DNA from: Bacteroidales bacterium
Lineage (GTDB): Bacteria; Bacteroidota; Bacteroidia; Bacteroidales; UBA932
Reading direction: 5' to 3'
DNA length: 24,748 bases
NCBI GenBank assembly: GCA_017429885.1
Contig: JAFROA010000197.1
Location: forward strand, 1-24,748
This document shows, in pieces, positions 7,827 through 16,008 of the stretch. The translations under genes and the position numbers were made by a program. The notes under the pieces are model-generated. The model searched no databases. It saw only the letters and a list, made by a program, of their open reading frames with translations, and was not told where the DNA came from. Within the stretch, counting starts at the first letter, position 1; each line of letters starts with the position of its first letter.

Positions 7827-9857
7827 TTAATAGAACTCGAACTCTTTGACGATTCGTTTAAGGCCGAGAGCCCTGTCAAGGTACCACAATATCAGATGCA
7901 TGTCGGTGCTCACGCTCGCGCTACGGCCTTCTTGATAAGTCAAGATACCAGTCTTAGTCTCAGTGGTTCCACCTGAGACCACTCCAATAAGATGGCCCTC
8001 GGCATCGAGGATTGGGGATCCTTGGCAGCCGTCCACAAAATCATTGCTGGAGATGAAATCCATCATCATCCTGTGTCTTTTTCCTCCGACCTTGAAACCC
8101 CAACGACTCCAGAAGTCTTTCTCTATCAGTTGCTTCAGACGAGGTGTTACACTCTTGTACGGATCAGCCTGATCCAAAGTACGGAGAAAATCGGAAGGTA
8201 TGGTGTACCAACCGGTCTGGGGATCCTCAGCCCCCTGGAGAGGGCCGATAGTCCCATAAGTGAGCCTCATTGTGGAATTGGCGTCCGGATAGATGGGGGT
8301 CCCTTTCCGAAGACCCTCACGGTAGAGCGTCCTCATATACTCTTCAGACAATGAACGAGCCTTGTCCAGGCCTTCTTTATGACCACTTCTGCCATCATAC
8401 AGGCTTATAGGAGTGTCACTAAGGAACCTGTAAAGCAAATCGTCCTTGATCTCGGACATATCTTCCATACCCATAATCTTCGAAGGGGAATTCAGAAGAC
8501 TTCCCTTCCAGAGATATTCCGCGGCGGCATCGAAATCGTAGCCGAAGCGGTCCTGAATCCACCTTTGGTACGGACCGAAATAGAGGTCGTCCATATTGGT
8601 GTAATACTCTGAGAGCGCATATTCCAAGAGTTCTTTCTCAACCCCGGGATCAGTCTCGGAACTGCCTGCAAGCAGAATCTCTTTCATCCTGTCAAGGCTA
8701 CCGGCGGAAGCGGCGCGACGAAGATAAGATGCGGCGAAAGTGCCGTTCTGAATGGTCTCTGTCCTGAGCAGCTTGTCGTATTCCACACGAGTGGTACTCT
8801 CAAAAGCATCCCTCAGACCTGACATTAATCCATCCGGCATCCATCCCTCGCCGTTTTCCTTGATACCGACTAGGCCGGAGGCCTTGTAATAAGCCGCCAA
8901 TCTTTTGCCTTCATTGAGCGACTCCTCCAACTCGGATGCCCTTTCTGAATATTTGCTCCGAACAGACGGATTCCCATCCATCCCGAGTCTCATGATCTCG
9001 AGTCGGGCTCCACGGATGGAATTGGTCAGCGGAAGGGAGACTCCTTCCCTGAAACGGGCATCTACCGAAGAGACATAGCGTTCCGTCAATCTCGGGTATC
9101 CTATCGTCATCATGAAAGCGCCACTAGTATAGCCGTCAAGGCACACATCCAGGCACTTGGCCCCCGAGACTGGGCGGCCGTGATCATAAATCCGGAACAA
9201 GGCGAAATCGCACCTCGGGGTAGGCCAGGACCATTTTCCATCGGCATCTCCCGCGCGGGACATAGACAAAGGCGGCATGACGACCAACCGCACATCGTCA
9301 TAGACTTTGTAAGCGGAGATATAATACTTCTCCCCCGCCCACTCAGAAGACAAGCGGCAAGTCACCGTGGTCGACTCCTCGTATGCTTTCTCGATTTTAG
9401 AGACGACCTCCGCATATTCCATCCCCCGATTCAGCAATGTCTTGACATCCTCGGTCACGTCGAACACTCTCTTCAGGGAATAGACTTTCTCTCCCTCGAG
9501 GGGAATCTCACGATCGTCCGACACGGCGTGGAAACCTTCCTTGAGCAGCTGCTGTCCAACTTCCCCGAGCCTGTCCATATAATCGATGGCGGGATCGGCG
9601 GATGTCAGCACCAGTCCCCAGTTGGAGACAAAGCATCCCGTGTACTTGAACCCGAAGGTCAACACGGCATCAGCAAGTCCTGAGCCTGGGGAGTCCACAT
9701 TGTAGATTTCCTTGGGGCGGAGTTTGATTCCCCGTTCCCTCATATCTTTCTCCAGGGTGTGATTGATGTCCTGGATAGGCCAAAAACCTTTATCTGCCGA
9801 AGCCGCCGAGCTGATGAGAATGGCGGCAGCGGTGAGAATATTCCTTAAACCTCTCAT
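7827..9857 (-). CDS. S46-family dipeptidyl-peptidase homologue with missing catalytic His and Ser
   Basis: A 676-residue exported protein with a signal peptide ending near ASA at 19-21. Fold-wide similarity to the S46 dipeptidyl peptidases (DPP7/DPP11 type), which act in the periplasm: KGFWPIQDIN near the mature N-terminus, GCFVSNWGLVLTS (74-86), CDFALFRIY around the expected catalytic Asp, a MMTIGYPRLTERY segment, and a C-terminal FVDGCQGSPILDAEG. Active S46 enzymes have TNHHCGY and GNSGSP at the His and Ser sites; here these read TSADPA (85-90) and GCQGSP (610-615), so both the His and the nucleophile Ser (here Gln612) are gone while the Asp context is kept. It is probably proteolytically inactive. 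The start ATG overlaps the preceding C69 stop by one base (TAATG), indicating coupled translation. Confidence 0.88.
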   Translation of the reverse strand: MRGLRNILTAAAILISSAASADKGFWPIQDINHTLEKDMRERGIKLRPKEIYNVDSPGSGLADAVLTFGFKYTGCFVSNWGLVLTSADPAIDYMDRLGEVGQQLLKEGFHAVSDDREIPLEGEKVYSLKRVFDVTEDVKTLLNRGMEYAEVVSKIEKAYEESTTVTCRLSSEWAGEKYYISAYKVYDDVRLVVMPPLSMSRAGDADGKWSWPTPRCDFALFRIYDHGRPVSGAKCLDVCLDGYTSGAFMMTIGYPRLTERYVSSVDARFREGVSLPLTNSIRGARLEIMRLGMDGNPSVRSKYSERASELEESLNEGKRLAAYYKASGLVGIKENGEGWMPDGLMSGLRDAFESTTRVEYDKLLRTETIQNGTFAASYLRRAASAGSLDRMKEILLAGSSETDPGVEKELLEYALSEYYTNMDDLYFGPYQRWIQDRFGYDFDAAAEYLWKGSLLNSPSKIMGMEDMSEIKDDLLYRFLSDTPISLYDGRSGHKEGLDKARSLSEEYMRTLYREGLRKGTPIYPDANSTMRLTYGTIGPLQGAEDPQTGWYTIPSDFLRTLDQADPYKSVTPRLKQLIEKDFWSRWGFKVGGKRHRMMMDFISSNDFVDGCQGSPILDAEGHLIGVVSGGTTETKTGILTYQEGRSASVSTDMHLILWYLDRALGLKRIVKEFEFY

Positions 9858-11602
9858 TATCTCACACGGATGACGTCGCCGTGATCTTTGATGACGGCCT
9901 CTTTCCACTTGTCGGTGTAGCCAGGATTCGTGATCCCCGCCGGAGTGCCGACATTGTATTTCGAGTGCTTGAAGCTCCCATCCTCATTCTGGGCCTTGAC
10001 GTTGCCGTCAATGAACTTCACAGTGATCATCTCCTCGAGAGCCACCCAATCCTCAAACTGCTTCTGGGCAGTCCCGACAGAGTATTCTGTCAGCATCTTC
10101 TTCACAGGGGCGAACCAATCCTTGGCCTCTGGATCTTTCTTTCCGATCTTGGCAAGTATGGCATTGTAGGCGGCAAGCGCCTTGGCGTCCATCTCGGGAA
10201 CCTTCGTGCCCAGCTGTTCGTTCTCGAACTTGTCGATAGCCGCACGGACCGTGGGAGCCATGATATTGTAGGCCTTGTAGCAATCATTCGCCACACGGTT
10301 GTTGATCCAGAAAGAAGCCGTGTTTGAATATTCAAGCATATTGCCGTTACCCACCCTGAAGCACTCCGGCACATCGTTGGTGTTGGAATAGATAGGGGTG
10401 ACGTAGGATGTCGCGGCATCGTCAGTTCCAAACCAGATGATTCCTCCAATCACGTCAGGTAGGTCATGCCTGGCCTGAGCCACGAACCAGAAACCAGTCT
10501 GCTGGGTGGCAATCGCCCTCTCGTTGGTATAGCTCCATCCATCCTTTGAGAAACCCATGGGTCTCCACCTGTAAGGAAGAGCGTTACCGCCGGCTCCGAT
10601 GTCGGTGGTCATATCCAACGGGGTTCCCTCAAAATGGTCCCTCATCGCGTCAGCGACATCCTTGACAGTGATTTTCTTGGAAGGCTTGACGAAGAGAGGC
10701 ATCCTCTTGGAAAGATCCTTTCCGGTGATATAGTCATAATACGCGGAGGCAGGCTCAGTGACCATCTTGCCGTCTTTCTCATAAATGAACTCACCTCCGG
10801 TCAGGATATTGAAAGCGCTCCAAGCGCGGGCGTCACACCCTCTTGCTCCACCGAAATCGACCGGGCCGAAAGCGGCGGTGAAATCGAAATCCTTGTCCTC
10901 GCCGCTGAACCAACCTTTCTCCCTGGCGAACTCGATCATTCCAGGAGCGAAAACGCAATTCTCGGGATCATTCTGCGGGAAAGTCTGGATACGGGCTTGG
11001 TTGGCGTGCGAGCAGATGTAACCGTCCGGAATCCTGATGGCGACATAGTTAATACCCTTATTGTCAGGACCTTTTCCCACCAAATCCATGACCCAAGCCT
11101 CATCCTTGTCGGCGATGGAGAAAGACTCACCGGAAGAAGCGTATCCATATTCATTGGCCAAGTCGATAATTATCTGGATGGCCTCCCTGGCTGTCTTCGC
11201 CCTTTGGAGAGTGATGTAGATCAAAGAGCCATAATCCATGATTCCGGCAGGATCGTGCAGCTCCCTACGGCCTCCCCAAGTGGTCTCGCCTATGATCAGC
11301 TGATACTCGTTCATGTTACCGACCGTCTTGTAGGTCCTGGCGACCTGAGGGATGCTCCCTAACGGGCGGTAAGAGTCCCAGTCCACCACATCCAGCATTG
11401 AACCGGCCTTCCAAACAGCCGCGGGATGGAAATACAGCTCCCCGTAGAGCACATGGGAGTCGGCGGCATAGGAAACGATGTTAGAATTGTCGGCGCTGGC
11501 ACCCCTTGTCACGATGATGTTGGTACAAGCTTTGCTCCTTACTCCTCCGGCCAGAAGGACAGAGGCGGCGAGAGCGGCGGCGAAGATTGCTTTCCTAGTC
11601 AT
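9857..11602 (-). CDS. Peptidase family C69 dipeptidase (PepD-like), exported
   Basis: A 581-residue Ntn-hydrolase of family C69. A signal peptide of about 25 residues precedes Cys26 in SKACTNIIVTRGAS; in this family the Cys becomes the N-terminal nucleophile after processing. Further family features are NEYQLIIGETTWGGR, GESFSIADKDEAWVMDL and YVAIRIPDGYICSHANQARI. C69 enzymes cleave dipeptides, and the signal peptide puts this one in the periplasm or outer membrane space. It is the first gene of a minus-strand operon with an S46 homologue and a PfkB kinase. The intergenic region upstream is only about 60 bases and is shared with the divergent gene at 11662; I found no convincing -7 element for the minus strand there. 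Confidence 0.93.
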   Translation of the reverse strand: MTRKAIFAAALAASVLLAGGVRSKACTNIIVTRGASADNSNIVSYAADSHVLYGELYFHPAAVWKAGSMLDVVDWDSYRPLGSIPQVARTYKTVGNMNEYQLIIGETTWGGRRELHDPAGIMDYGSLIYITLQRAKTAREAIQIIIDLANEYGYASSGESFSIADKDEAWVMDLVGKGPDNKGINYVAIRIPDGYICSHANQARIQTFPQNDPENCVFAPGMIEFAREKGWFSGEDKDFDFTAAFGPVDFGGARGCDARAWSAFNILTGGEFIYEKDGKMVTEPASAYYDYITGKDLSKRMPLFVKPSKKITVKDVADAMRDHFEGTPLDMTTDIGAGGNALPYRWRPMGFSKDGWSYTNERAIATQQTGFWFVAQARHDLPDVIGGIIWFGTDDAATSYVTPIYSNTNDVPECFRVGNGNMLEYSNTASFWINNRVANDCYKAYNIMAPTVRAAIDKFENEQLGTKVPEMDAKALAAYNAILAKIGKKDPEAKDWFAPVKKMLTEYSVGTAQKQFEDWVALEEMITVKFIDGNVKAQNEDGSFKHSKYNVGTPAGITNPGYTDKWKEAVIKDHGDVIRVR

Positions 11603-11633
11603 TTTGTGATTATTCGATTATTGATTAATTTTG
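11603..11633 (+). promoter_or_regulatory. Promoter of the small periplasmic protein / pheS unit
   Basis: TTTG at 11603-11606 and TAATTTTG at 11626-11633 are separated by 19 bases, an exact fit to the Bacteroidetes TTTG-N19-TAnnTTTG pattern. The start would fall near 11640, giving a leader of about 20 bases before the ATG at 11662. The -33 box touches the first codon of the divergent C69 gene. Confidence 0.75.
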
Positions 11634-11661
11634 TCTGTTGATATTTACGAACTGTAAAGAT

Positions 11662-12060
11662 ATGAAAAAAATATTGTTCGCGGCTATCGCCCTTCTCTTT
11701 TCGATCGGAACCGCCCTCGCACAGGAGCAGATGAGCCCTGAGGAGAAGGAGAAAAAGTTGGATGAGTACATCCAGAAGCAGGTTGAGAGACTTGAGTCCA
11801 GCCTCAAACTTGAGGACTGGCAAACTTTCTATGCGGACTCGATTCTCAACCACGACTACCGTGCCCTCCAGGAGGAGCTGAACTCTCTCCAAGAGGCAAA
11901 GGTTTCCAATGCCGACCTCTACACCCAGGCAAGCGACAAATGGGCGGAGAAGATATACGAGGCCATGCACGGTATCCTCAACGAGGAACAGTGGGCCAAA
12001 TACCTCAAGCAAGGCGCTGCAAGGGAAAAGAAAGCCCGGGACAAAAGGAAAACGAAGTAA
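11662..12060 (+). CDS. Small exported helical protein of unknown function
   Basis: A 132-residue protein with a clear Sec signal peptide (MKKILFAAIALLFSIGTALA, cut before QEQ). The mature part is highly charged and predicted all-helical, with YADSILNHDYRALQEEL in the middle and LNEEQWAKYLKQGAAREKKA near the end. The EEQWxKY element is reminiscent of LTxxQ-type periplasmic helical proteins (Spy/CpxP-like), but the similarity is weak and this is only a suggestion. I recall comparable short proteins elsewhere in Bacteroidales, without known function. The ATG at 11662 was chosen because it begins the signal peptide and follows a good promoter by about 20 bases. The pheS start is 17 bases after its stop, so the two are likely co-transcribed. 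Confidence 0.8.
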   Translation: MKKILFAAIALLFSIGTALAQEQMSPEEKEKKLDEYIQKQVERLESSLKLEDWQTFYADSILNHDYRALQEELNSLQEAKVSNADLYTQASDKWAEKIYEAMHGILNEEQWAKYLKQGAAREKKARDKRKTK

Positions 12061-12077
12061 ATTTCTTTAAGAGATAT

Positions 12078-13112
12078 ATGAAAGAAGCGATTGAACAGTT
12101 GCTCGCGCAGGTCGCCGGATTGAAGGCCGCCAACGCCAAGGAAGTTGAGGAAGCCAGGGTAAGGCTTCTCGGGAAGAAGGGTGAGATCACAAGGTTGTTT
12201 GAGGAATTCAGGACTTGCAGCCCTGACCTTAAAAGGGAGTTTGGAAGAAAATTGAACGAGCTCAAGCAAGCCGCCACCGCGAAGATTGAGGAACTCAAGG
12301 ATTTGACAGCTTCATCAGCGGCTTCTGAAGGCCCAAAAGAGGATCTAAGCATGCCCGGCACCCCATTCGCACTCGGATCAAGGCATCCCGTCTCGATTGT
12401 CCGTCAGGAGATTGTGGACATATTCCGTAAATTCGGTTATGACGTGGCCGAAGGGCCGGAGATCGAGGATGACTACCATGTGTTTGAGGCTCTCAATTTC
12501 CCTCCGAACCACCCTGCGAGGGACATGCAGGACACTTTCTTCGTGTCCGCGGGCCATCTCAACCCGCTTCTTCTGAGGACCCACACCTCTTCTGTCCAGG
12601 TTCGCGCGATGGAGACGATGAAGCTCCCTATCAGGGTAATATGCCCCGGAAGGGTTTTCCGCAATGAGGCGATCTCAGCCCGCGCCCACTGTATATTCCA
12701 TCAAGTCGAGGGTTTGTATATCGACGAGAACGTGACCTTCGCCGACCTCAAGCAGGCCATCCTGCTTTTCGCACGTGAGATGTTCGGTCCCGACACGGCT
12801 ATCCGTATGAGGCCTTCATATTTCCCGTTCACCGAGCCCTCCAGCGAGGTCGATGTCAGTTGCAATATCTGCCATGGAAAGGGTTGCAACATATGCAAGG
12901 GTACCGGCTGGCTCGAGATCCTGGGCTGCGGAATGGTCGACCCGAATGTCCTTGAGGCCTCCGGGATAGACAGCAAGAAATACAGCGGATTCGCTTTCGG
13001 CATGGGCCTCGAGCGAATCGCGATGTTGAAATGGCAGGTCAACGACCTCCGTCATTATTTCGAGAACGACATCCGTTTCCTGTCTCAATTCAAGACATCC
13101 ATAGAGGTCTGA
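12078..13112 (+). CDS. pheS: Phenylalanine--tRNA ligase alpha subunit
   Basis: A 344-residue class II aminoacyl-tRNA synthetase subunit that, with PheT, charges tRNA-Phe. An N-terminal coiled coil (about 1-90) precedes the catalytic core, which shows motif 1 (HPVSIVRQEIVDIFRKFGYD), motif 2 (CPGRVFRNEAISARAHCIFH) and motif 3 (GFAFGMGLERIAML). Between motifs 2 and 3 is a four-Cys insert, CNICHGKGCNICKGTGW (about 261-278), likely binding zinc; E. coli PheS lacks it, but I recall it in Bacteroidetes. The ATG at 12078 fits the normal N-terminus; a longer frame upstream overlaps the previous gene. pheT is not adjacent. The gene meets the convergent sialate esterase gene with only 12 bases between the stops, spanned by a five-base-pair hairpin (13113-13127). 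Confidence 0.97.
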   Translation: MKEAIEQLLAQVAGLKAANAKEVEEARVRLLGKKGEITRLFEEFRTCSPDLKREFGRKLNELKQAATAKIEELKDLTASSAASEGPKEDLSMPGTPFALGSRHPVSIVRQEIVDIFRKFGYDVAEGPEIEDDYHVFEALNFPPNHPARDMQDTFFVSAGHLNPLLLRTHTSSVQVRAMETMKLPIRVICPGRVFRNEAISARAHCIFHQVEGLYIDENVTFADLKQAILLFAREMFGPDTAIRMRPSYFPFTEPSSEVDVSCNICHGKGCNICKGTGWLEILGCGMVDPNVLEASGIDSKKYSGFAFGMGLERIAMLKWQVNDLRHYFENDIRFLSQFKTSIEV

Positions 13113-13124
13113 TAGGCTCTCTGC

Positions 13125-14570
13125 CTAAAGATTCCAATTATCCGTGCGGAAAGGCGCGGCGGGAATGCCATAGTTGTTAAACATGGTACCGACTCCCCAA
13201 TTCCTGAAACAGTAGCGTACTGCCACAGGTTCCGGCACGTCCGGGCTGCTGACTATGACCACGTTGTTCCAGTTCTTAACATGGGCTGACGCGGGATGGA
13301 AGACTTTGTCTTCTCCGGCAATCTCAAAGCCCTCCAGATTGACCCCTGCCGGAGACAAGCCCCTGCGATCCACCTTCATGGTGATCACAGCCTCACCATT
13401 CTCAAACACGGCGCTCTCAAAAGTGGGAGCGTCCGGATCTATTCCTGTGAAACCATAGTCCTTGACAAGGGCCTGATAGGCCAGACGGTTTCCGACATCC
13501 TGCTTCTTGCAAGGGTGAATGGTACCGTATTCTCCAATATCCACCGTGGCAGCCATCCCGCTATGGGGAATGACATCCAAAGACTTGAGCTGGGCCTCGC
13601 AGAAATAGCCCGAGGTCCAATCGTCAGGATTGCCGTAAGGATAGGGGGCGATCTGGGTAAAATAGAAGGGGGCATCAGGATTCTGGAATATATCCCTCAT
13701 CATTGCCACATATTCCTTCTGCAGACGGATATATTGCTCAGCCCTGCCTCGGTTGGCCTCGCCCTGGTACCAGATCATGCCTTTGAAAGTGAAAGGAACC
13801 AAGGGTGCGACTTGACCGTTGAAAAGTGTGCAAGGAGTCTGGAACTGATTGTTAATCAGCTTGTCACCATCAAGGAACGCAAGGTCGAACTCCTTTCCGA
13901 ACTTGCTCTCCATAGTCTCCCTGTTGATCCACGTCTCAATCGTGGAACCGCCCCAGCATGAGATAAGGATTCCTACCGGAATGTCTAACATCTCCTGGAG
14001 CTTCTTCGCAAAGAAATATGCCGTGGCACTGGTGTTCGAGACCGCCTCAGGAACATTCTCACTCCATGATCCCTCACATTCCTGTAGGGGCTTCAACGAG
14101 GCCTTTCGCATGATGGTGCACATGCGGATAGGGGTTTTGGCCCTGGCTCCGAGAATGACATCAGCGGCACCTGCTGCAGGTTGTCCTGAATATCCTCCCA
14201 CAGGCATCTCCATGTTGGACTGGCCGGAACAGAACCAAACCTCCCCAATAAGGACATTCTGAAGCTCACATCTTTCGGATTTGTCTCCGTCTGAGATGAA
14301 TATCTTGTAAGGTCCTCCGGCCTCAGGGGTTGTGATCCTGGTCATCCATTTACCATTAGCGTCGGGAGTGGCGGTGAATTTGACTCCGGTCCAAGTGGTT
14401 GTGATCGTGACTTTACCACCGGTGTCAGTCCAACCCCAAATCGCGGCCTCCGTGTTGCGTTGAAGTACCATATTATCGCTGAAGAACGAAGGCAGAGTCA
14501 CTTTGGCCTCGAGCTGCAAGGTCCCGATCAAGGCCAGGACCAGCGGAAGAAAGAATTTTCTCATAATCAT
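13125..14570 (-). CDS. Sialate O-acetylesterase, exported
   Basis: A 481-residue SGNH-type esterase of the sialate O-acetylesterase (SASA) family, which removes O-acetyl groups from sialic acids or other glycans so that glycosidases can act. A signal peptide (about 1-22, ending LQLEA) is followed by an N-terminal beta domain (SFFSDNMVLQRNTEAAIWGW), then block I WFCSGQSNMEMP with the catalytic Ser at 118, WGGSTIETWI, the block with MIWYQGEANRGRAEQY, and the C-terminal catalytic His context in YGTIHPCKKQDVGNRLAYQA. A beta-rich tail ends the protein. Either ATG 14570 or 14564 could be the start. The stop is TAG. It is transcribed divergently from the DUF1080 gene. Confidence 0.93.
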   Translation of the reverse strand: MIMRKFFLPLVLALIGTLQLEAKVTLPSFFSDNMVLQRNTEAAIWGWTDTGGKVTITTTWTGVKFTATPDANGKWMTRITTPEAGGPYKIFISDGDKSERCELQNVLIGEVWFCSGQSNMEMPVGGYSGQPAAGAADVILGARAKTPIRMCTIMRKASLKPLQECEGSWSENVPEAVSNTSATAYFFAKKLQEMLDIPVGILISCWGGSTIETWINRETMESKFGKEFDLAFLDGDKLINNQFQTPCTLFNGQVAPLVPFTFKGMIWYQGEANRGRAEQYIRLQKEYVAMMRDIFQNPDAPFYFTQIAPYPYGNPDDWTSGYFCEAQLKSLDVIPHSGMAATVDIGEYGTIHPCKKQDVGNRLAYQALVKDYGFTGIDPDAPTFESAVFENGEAVITMKVDRRGLSPAGVNLEGFEIAGEDKVFHPASAHVKNWNNVVIVSSPDVPEPVAVRYCFRNWGVGTMFNNYGIPAAPFRTDNWNL

Positions 14571-14593
14571 TATGGATTGGTTATTACTAGATA

Positions 14594-14601
14594 CAAATAT
14601 A
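14594..14601 (-). promoter_or_regulatory. -7 promoter element of the sialate O-acetylesterase gene
   Basis: TATATTTG on the minus strand matches TAnnTTTG and lies about 24 bases before the start codon. No clear TTTG is present at the usual distance upstream. On the plus strand, TATATTCG at 14622-14629 is a one-mismatch candidate for the divergent DUF1080 gene. Confidence 0.5.
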
Positions 14602-14655
14602 CGCAATGATTCTGAAATAATTATATTCGCGTAAAGAACAAATAATTAGGTGTTT

Positions 14656-15468
14656 ATGAAAAAGACCAAGCTCATTGCCCTATTTCTGGCGTCATTGATG
14701 ACCTTCTCCGCCGGGGCGCAGGTATTCGATGGAGATCCCACCCCTAAAGCCCCACGGAAGAAGACGGCCCTTTTCAACGGCAAAAACTATAAAGGTTGGG
14801 ACATACAAATAAACCCCAGGGGCCTTGAAGGCTCTCCAGATGAGGTCTTTGGCGTGAAAGATGGAGCCATGAGCATAAATGGCAAGGCCTTGGGCGGTTG
14901 CACGACTAAAAAGGCTTATAAAGACTATCATCTTACCTTAGAGTTCCGTTTTGTAGGTGACGCCTATGCGAGCCGGATAGGGAAAACAGCTGACGGAGGG
15001 TTGCTTTTCCATTGCGTCGGACCCGAGGGAAGCGGAACAAAGGACACCTGGCATCTCTCTTTCGAATACAATATCATCCAGGGAAGGAGCGGGGACTTGA
15101 TAATAGTGGATTCGAATCCGGAGTACAAGGGACACCTTTCGGCAAAGGCGTATGTGGATGATCTTGGCCGGTGGGATCCGGACGGTAAATTGAAGGAGCT
15201 CAAAACAGGTCGTGTCAACAGCAAGACTTATGACCCCTCATGGAAGGACGTCTCAGACCAGCCCTCTGTCTGGCCTGAGAAGGAGTATGGTGAATGGAAC
15301 ACCGTTGAGCTGATCTGCGACGGCGACACCGCGGAGTATGTCCTCAACGGTGTCACAGTTCTGAAGCTGTTCGATCTCAAACCCAGCGGTGGACGCATCC
15401 AGCTCCAAAGTGAATTCCACGCTATCGAATACAGGAATATCTTTATCGAGCCGATAAGAAAAAATTAA
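14656..15468 (+). CDS. DUF1080 (3-keto-glycoside hydrolase-like) exported protein
   Basis: A 270-residue protein with a Sec signal peptide (MKKTKLIALFLASLMTFSAGA, cut before QVFDG). The mature part is a DUF1080 domain with a concanavalin-like fold: TALFNGKNYKGWDI at the start, LTLEFRF in the core, DGGLLFHCVGPEG, and the C-terminal strand set GEWNTVELICDGDTAEYVLNG and GGRIQLQSEFHAIEYRNIFIEP. DUF1080 is now described as 3-keto-disaccharide hydrolase for some members; others are of unknown activity. A one-mismatch -7 element (TATATTCG, 14622-14629) sits upstream. The gene is single, divergent from a sialate esterase, so a carbohydrate role is likely. The exact substrate is unknown. Confidence 0.88.
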   Translation: MKKTKLIALFLASLMTFSAGAQVFDGDPTPKAPRKKTALFNGKNYKGWDIQINPRGLEGSPDEVFGVKDGAMSINGKALGGCTTKKAYKDYHLTLEFRFVGDAYASRIGKTADGGLLFHCVGPEGSGTKDTWHLSFEYNIIQGRSGDLIIVDSNPEYKGHLSAKAYVDDLGRWDPDGKLKELKTGRVNSKTYDPSWKDVSDQPSVWPEKEYGEWNTVELICDGDTAEYVLNGVTVLKLFDLKPSGGRIQLQSEFHAIEYRNIFIEPIRKN

Positions 15469-15475
15469 AAAAATC

Positions 15476-15505
15476 TTGCTCGTTAAGAAAATTGTCGTAT
15501 CTTTG
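15476..15505 (+). promoter_or_regulatory. Promoter of tRNA-Gly
   Basis: TTG at 15476-15478 and TATCTTTG at 15498-15505 are separated by 19 bases, as in other Bacteroidetes promoters. The predicted start is about 40 bases before the mature tRNA 5' end at 15550. Confidence 0.75.
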
Positions 15506-15549
15506 CAGTCCCGATTCACCAAAACGGGAGTACGAAACTACAAAATACT

Positions 15550-15622
<73 letters not shown>

Positions 15623-15623
15623 C

Positions 15624-15660
15624 AAAGGCCTTCTGGAGCGATCTAGAGGGCCTTTTTTTT
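15624..15660 (+). terminator. Rho-independent terminator of tRNA-Gly
   Basis: AAAGGCCTTCT (15624-15634) pairs with AGAGGGCCTTT (15645-15655) with one G-T pair around a ten-base loop, followed by a run of eight T. It begins two bases after the tRNA. Confidence 0.9.
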
Positions 15661-16008
15661 GTAGTTTTTTACTTTGTTTTAACGTTAAATTGTCATTATT
15701 TGTGTCAATTTTGCGATCAATAATTGACTCGTCACAACCATAGTCGCGGATTTGAATTAATAACACCACCACCGTGCGGCGACCCGTGTTACGGAAATAG
15801 TTTATATTCAAGAAATTACAACATCAGATGGTGGCCAAATCGACACCATCTGATTGCATAATTCATTATAAATCAAACCATTATACACCACAGCCGCTAA
15901 CCGAAACGAGCGATAAGCTTCGAGAGCACCTGAACTGTTGCTTTGATGAGCGCCGTCAGACGCCTTGGACTCGTCTCATTTGTCGCGGGGCACAAGCCAA
16001 GATAAATG
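15661..16008. other. 348-base stretch without a recognisable gene
   Basis: No open frame here has a family signature or plausible start context. The only structure I see is the hairpin at 15823-15854. The sequence is more AT-rich than the surrounding genes, which suits untranslated or decayed DNA. I found no copy of the tRNA-Gly 3' end here, so there is no sign of an attachment site. Confidence 0.5.
15823..15854. repeat. Perfect 11-bp hairpin in the gap after tRNA-Gly
   Basis: ATCAGATGGTG (15823-15833) is exactly complementary to CACCATCTGAT (15844-15854) across a ten-base loop. No T-run follows on either strand, so a terminator is unlikely. It could be an operator-like palindrome, part of an unrecognised RNA, or the end of a lost mobile element. 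Confidence 0.6.

Noticed and set aside
11940..12077. An N-terminal extension of PheS starting at 11940.
   Set aside because: It overlaps the preceding exported-protein gene in another frame and resembles no synthetase sequence; the normal PheS N-terminus begins at 12078.
12855..12915. The four-Cys insert in PheS as a novel domain.
   Set aside because: Striking next to E. coli PheS, but I recall the same Cys-rich insert in other Bacteroidetes PheS proteins, so it is most likely a lineage trait.
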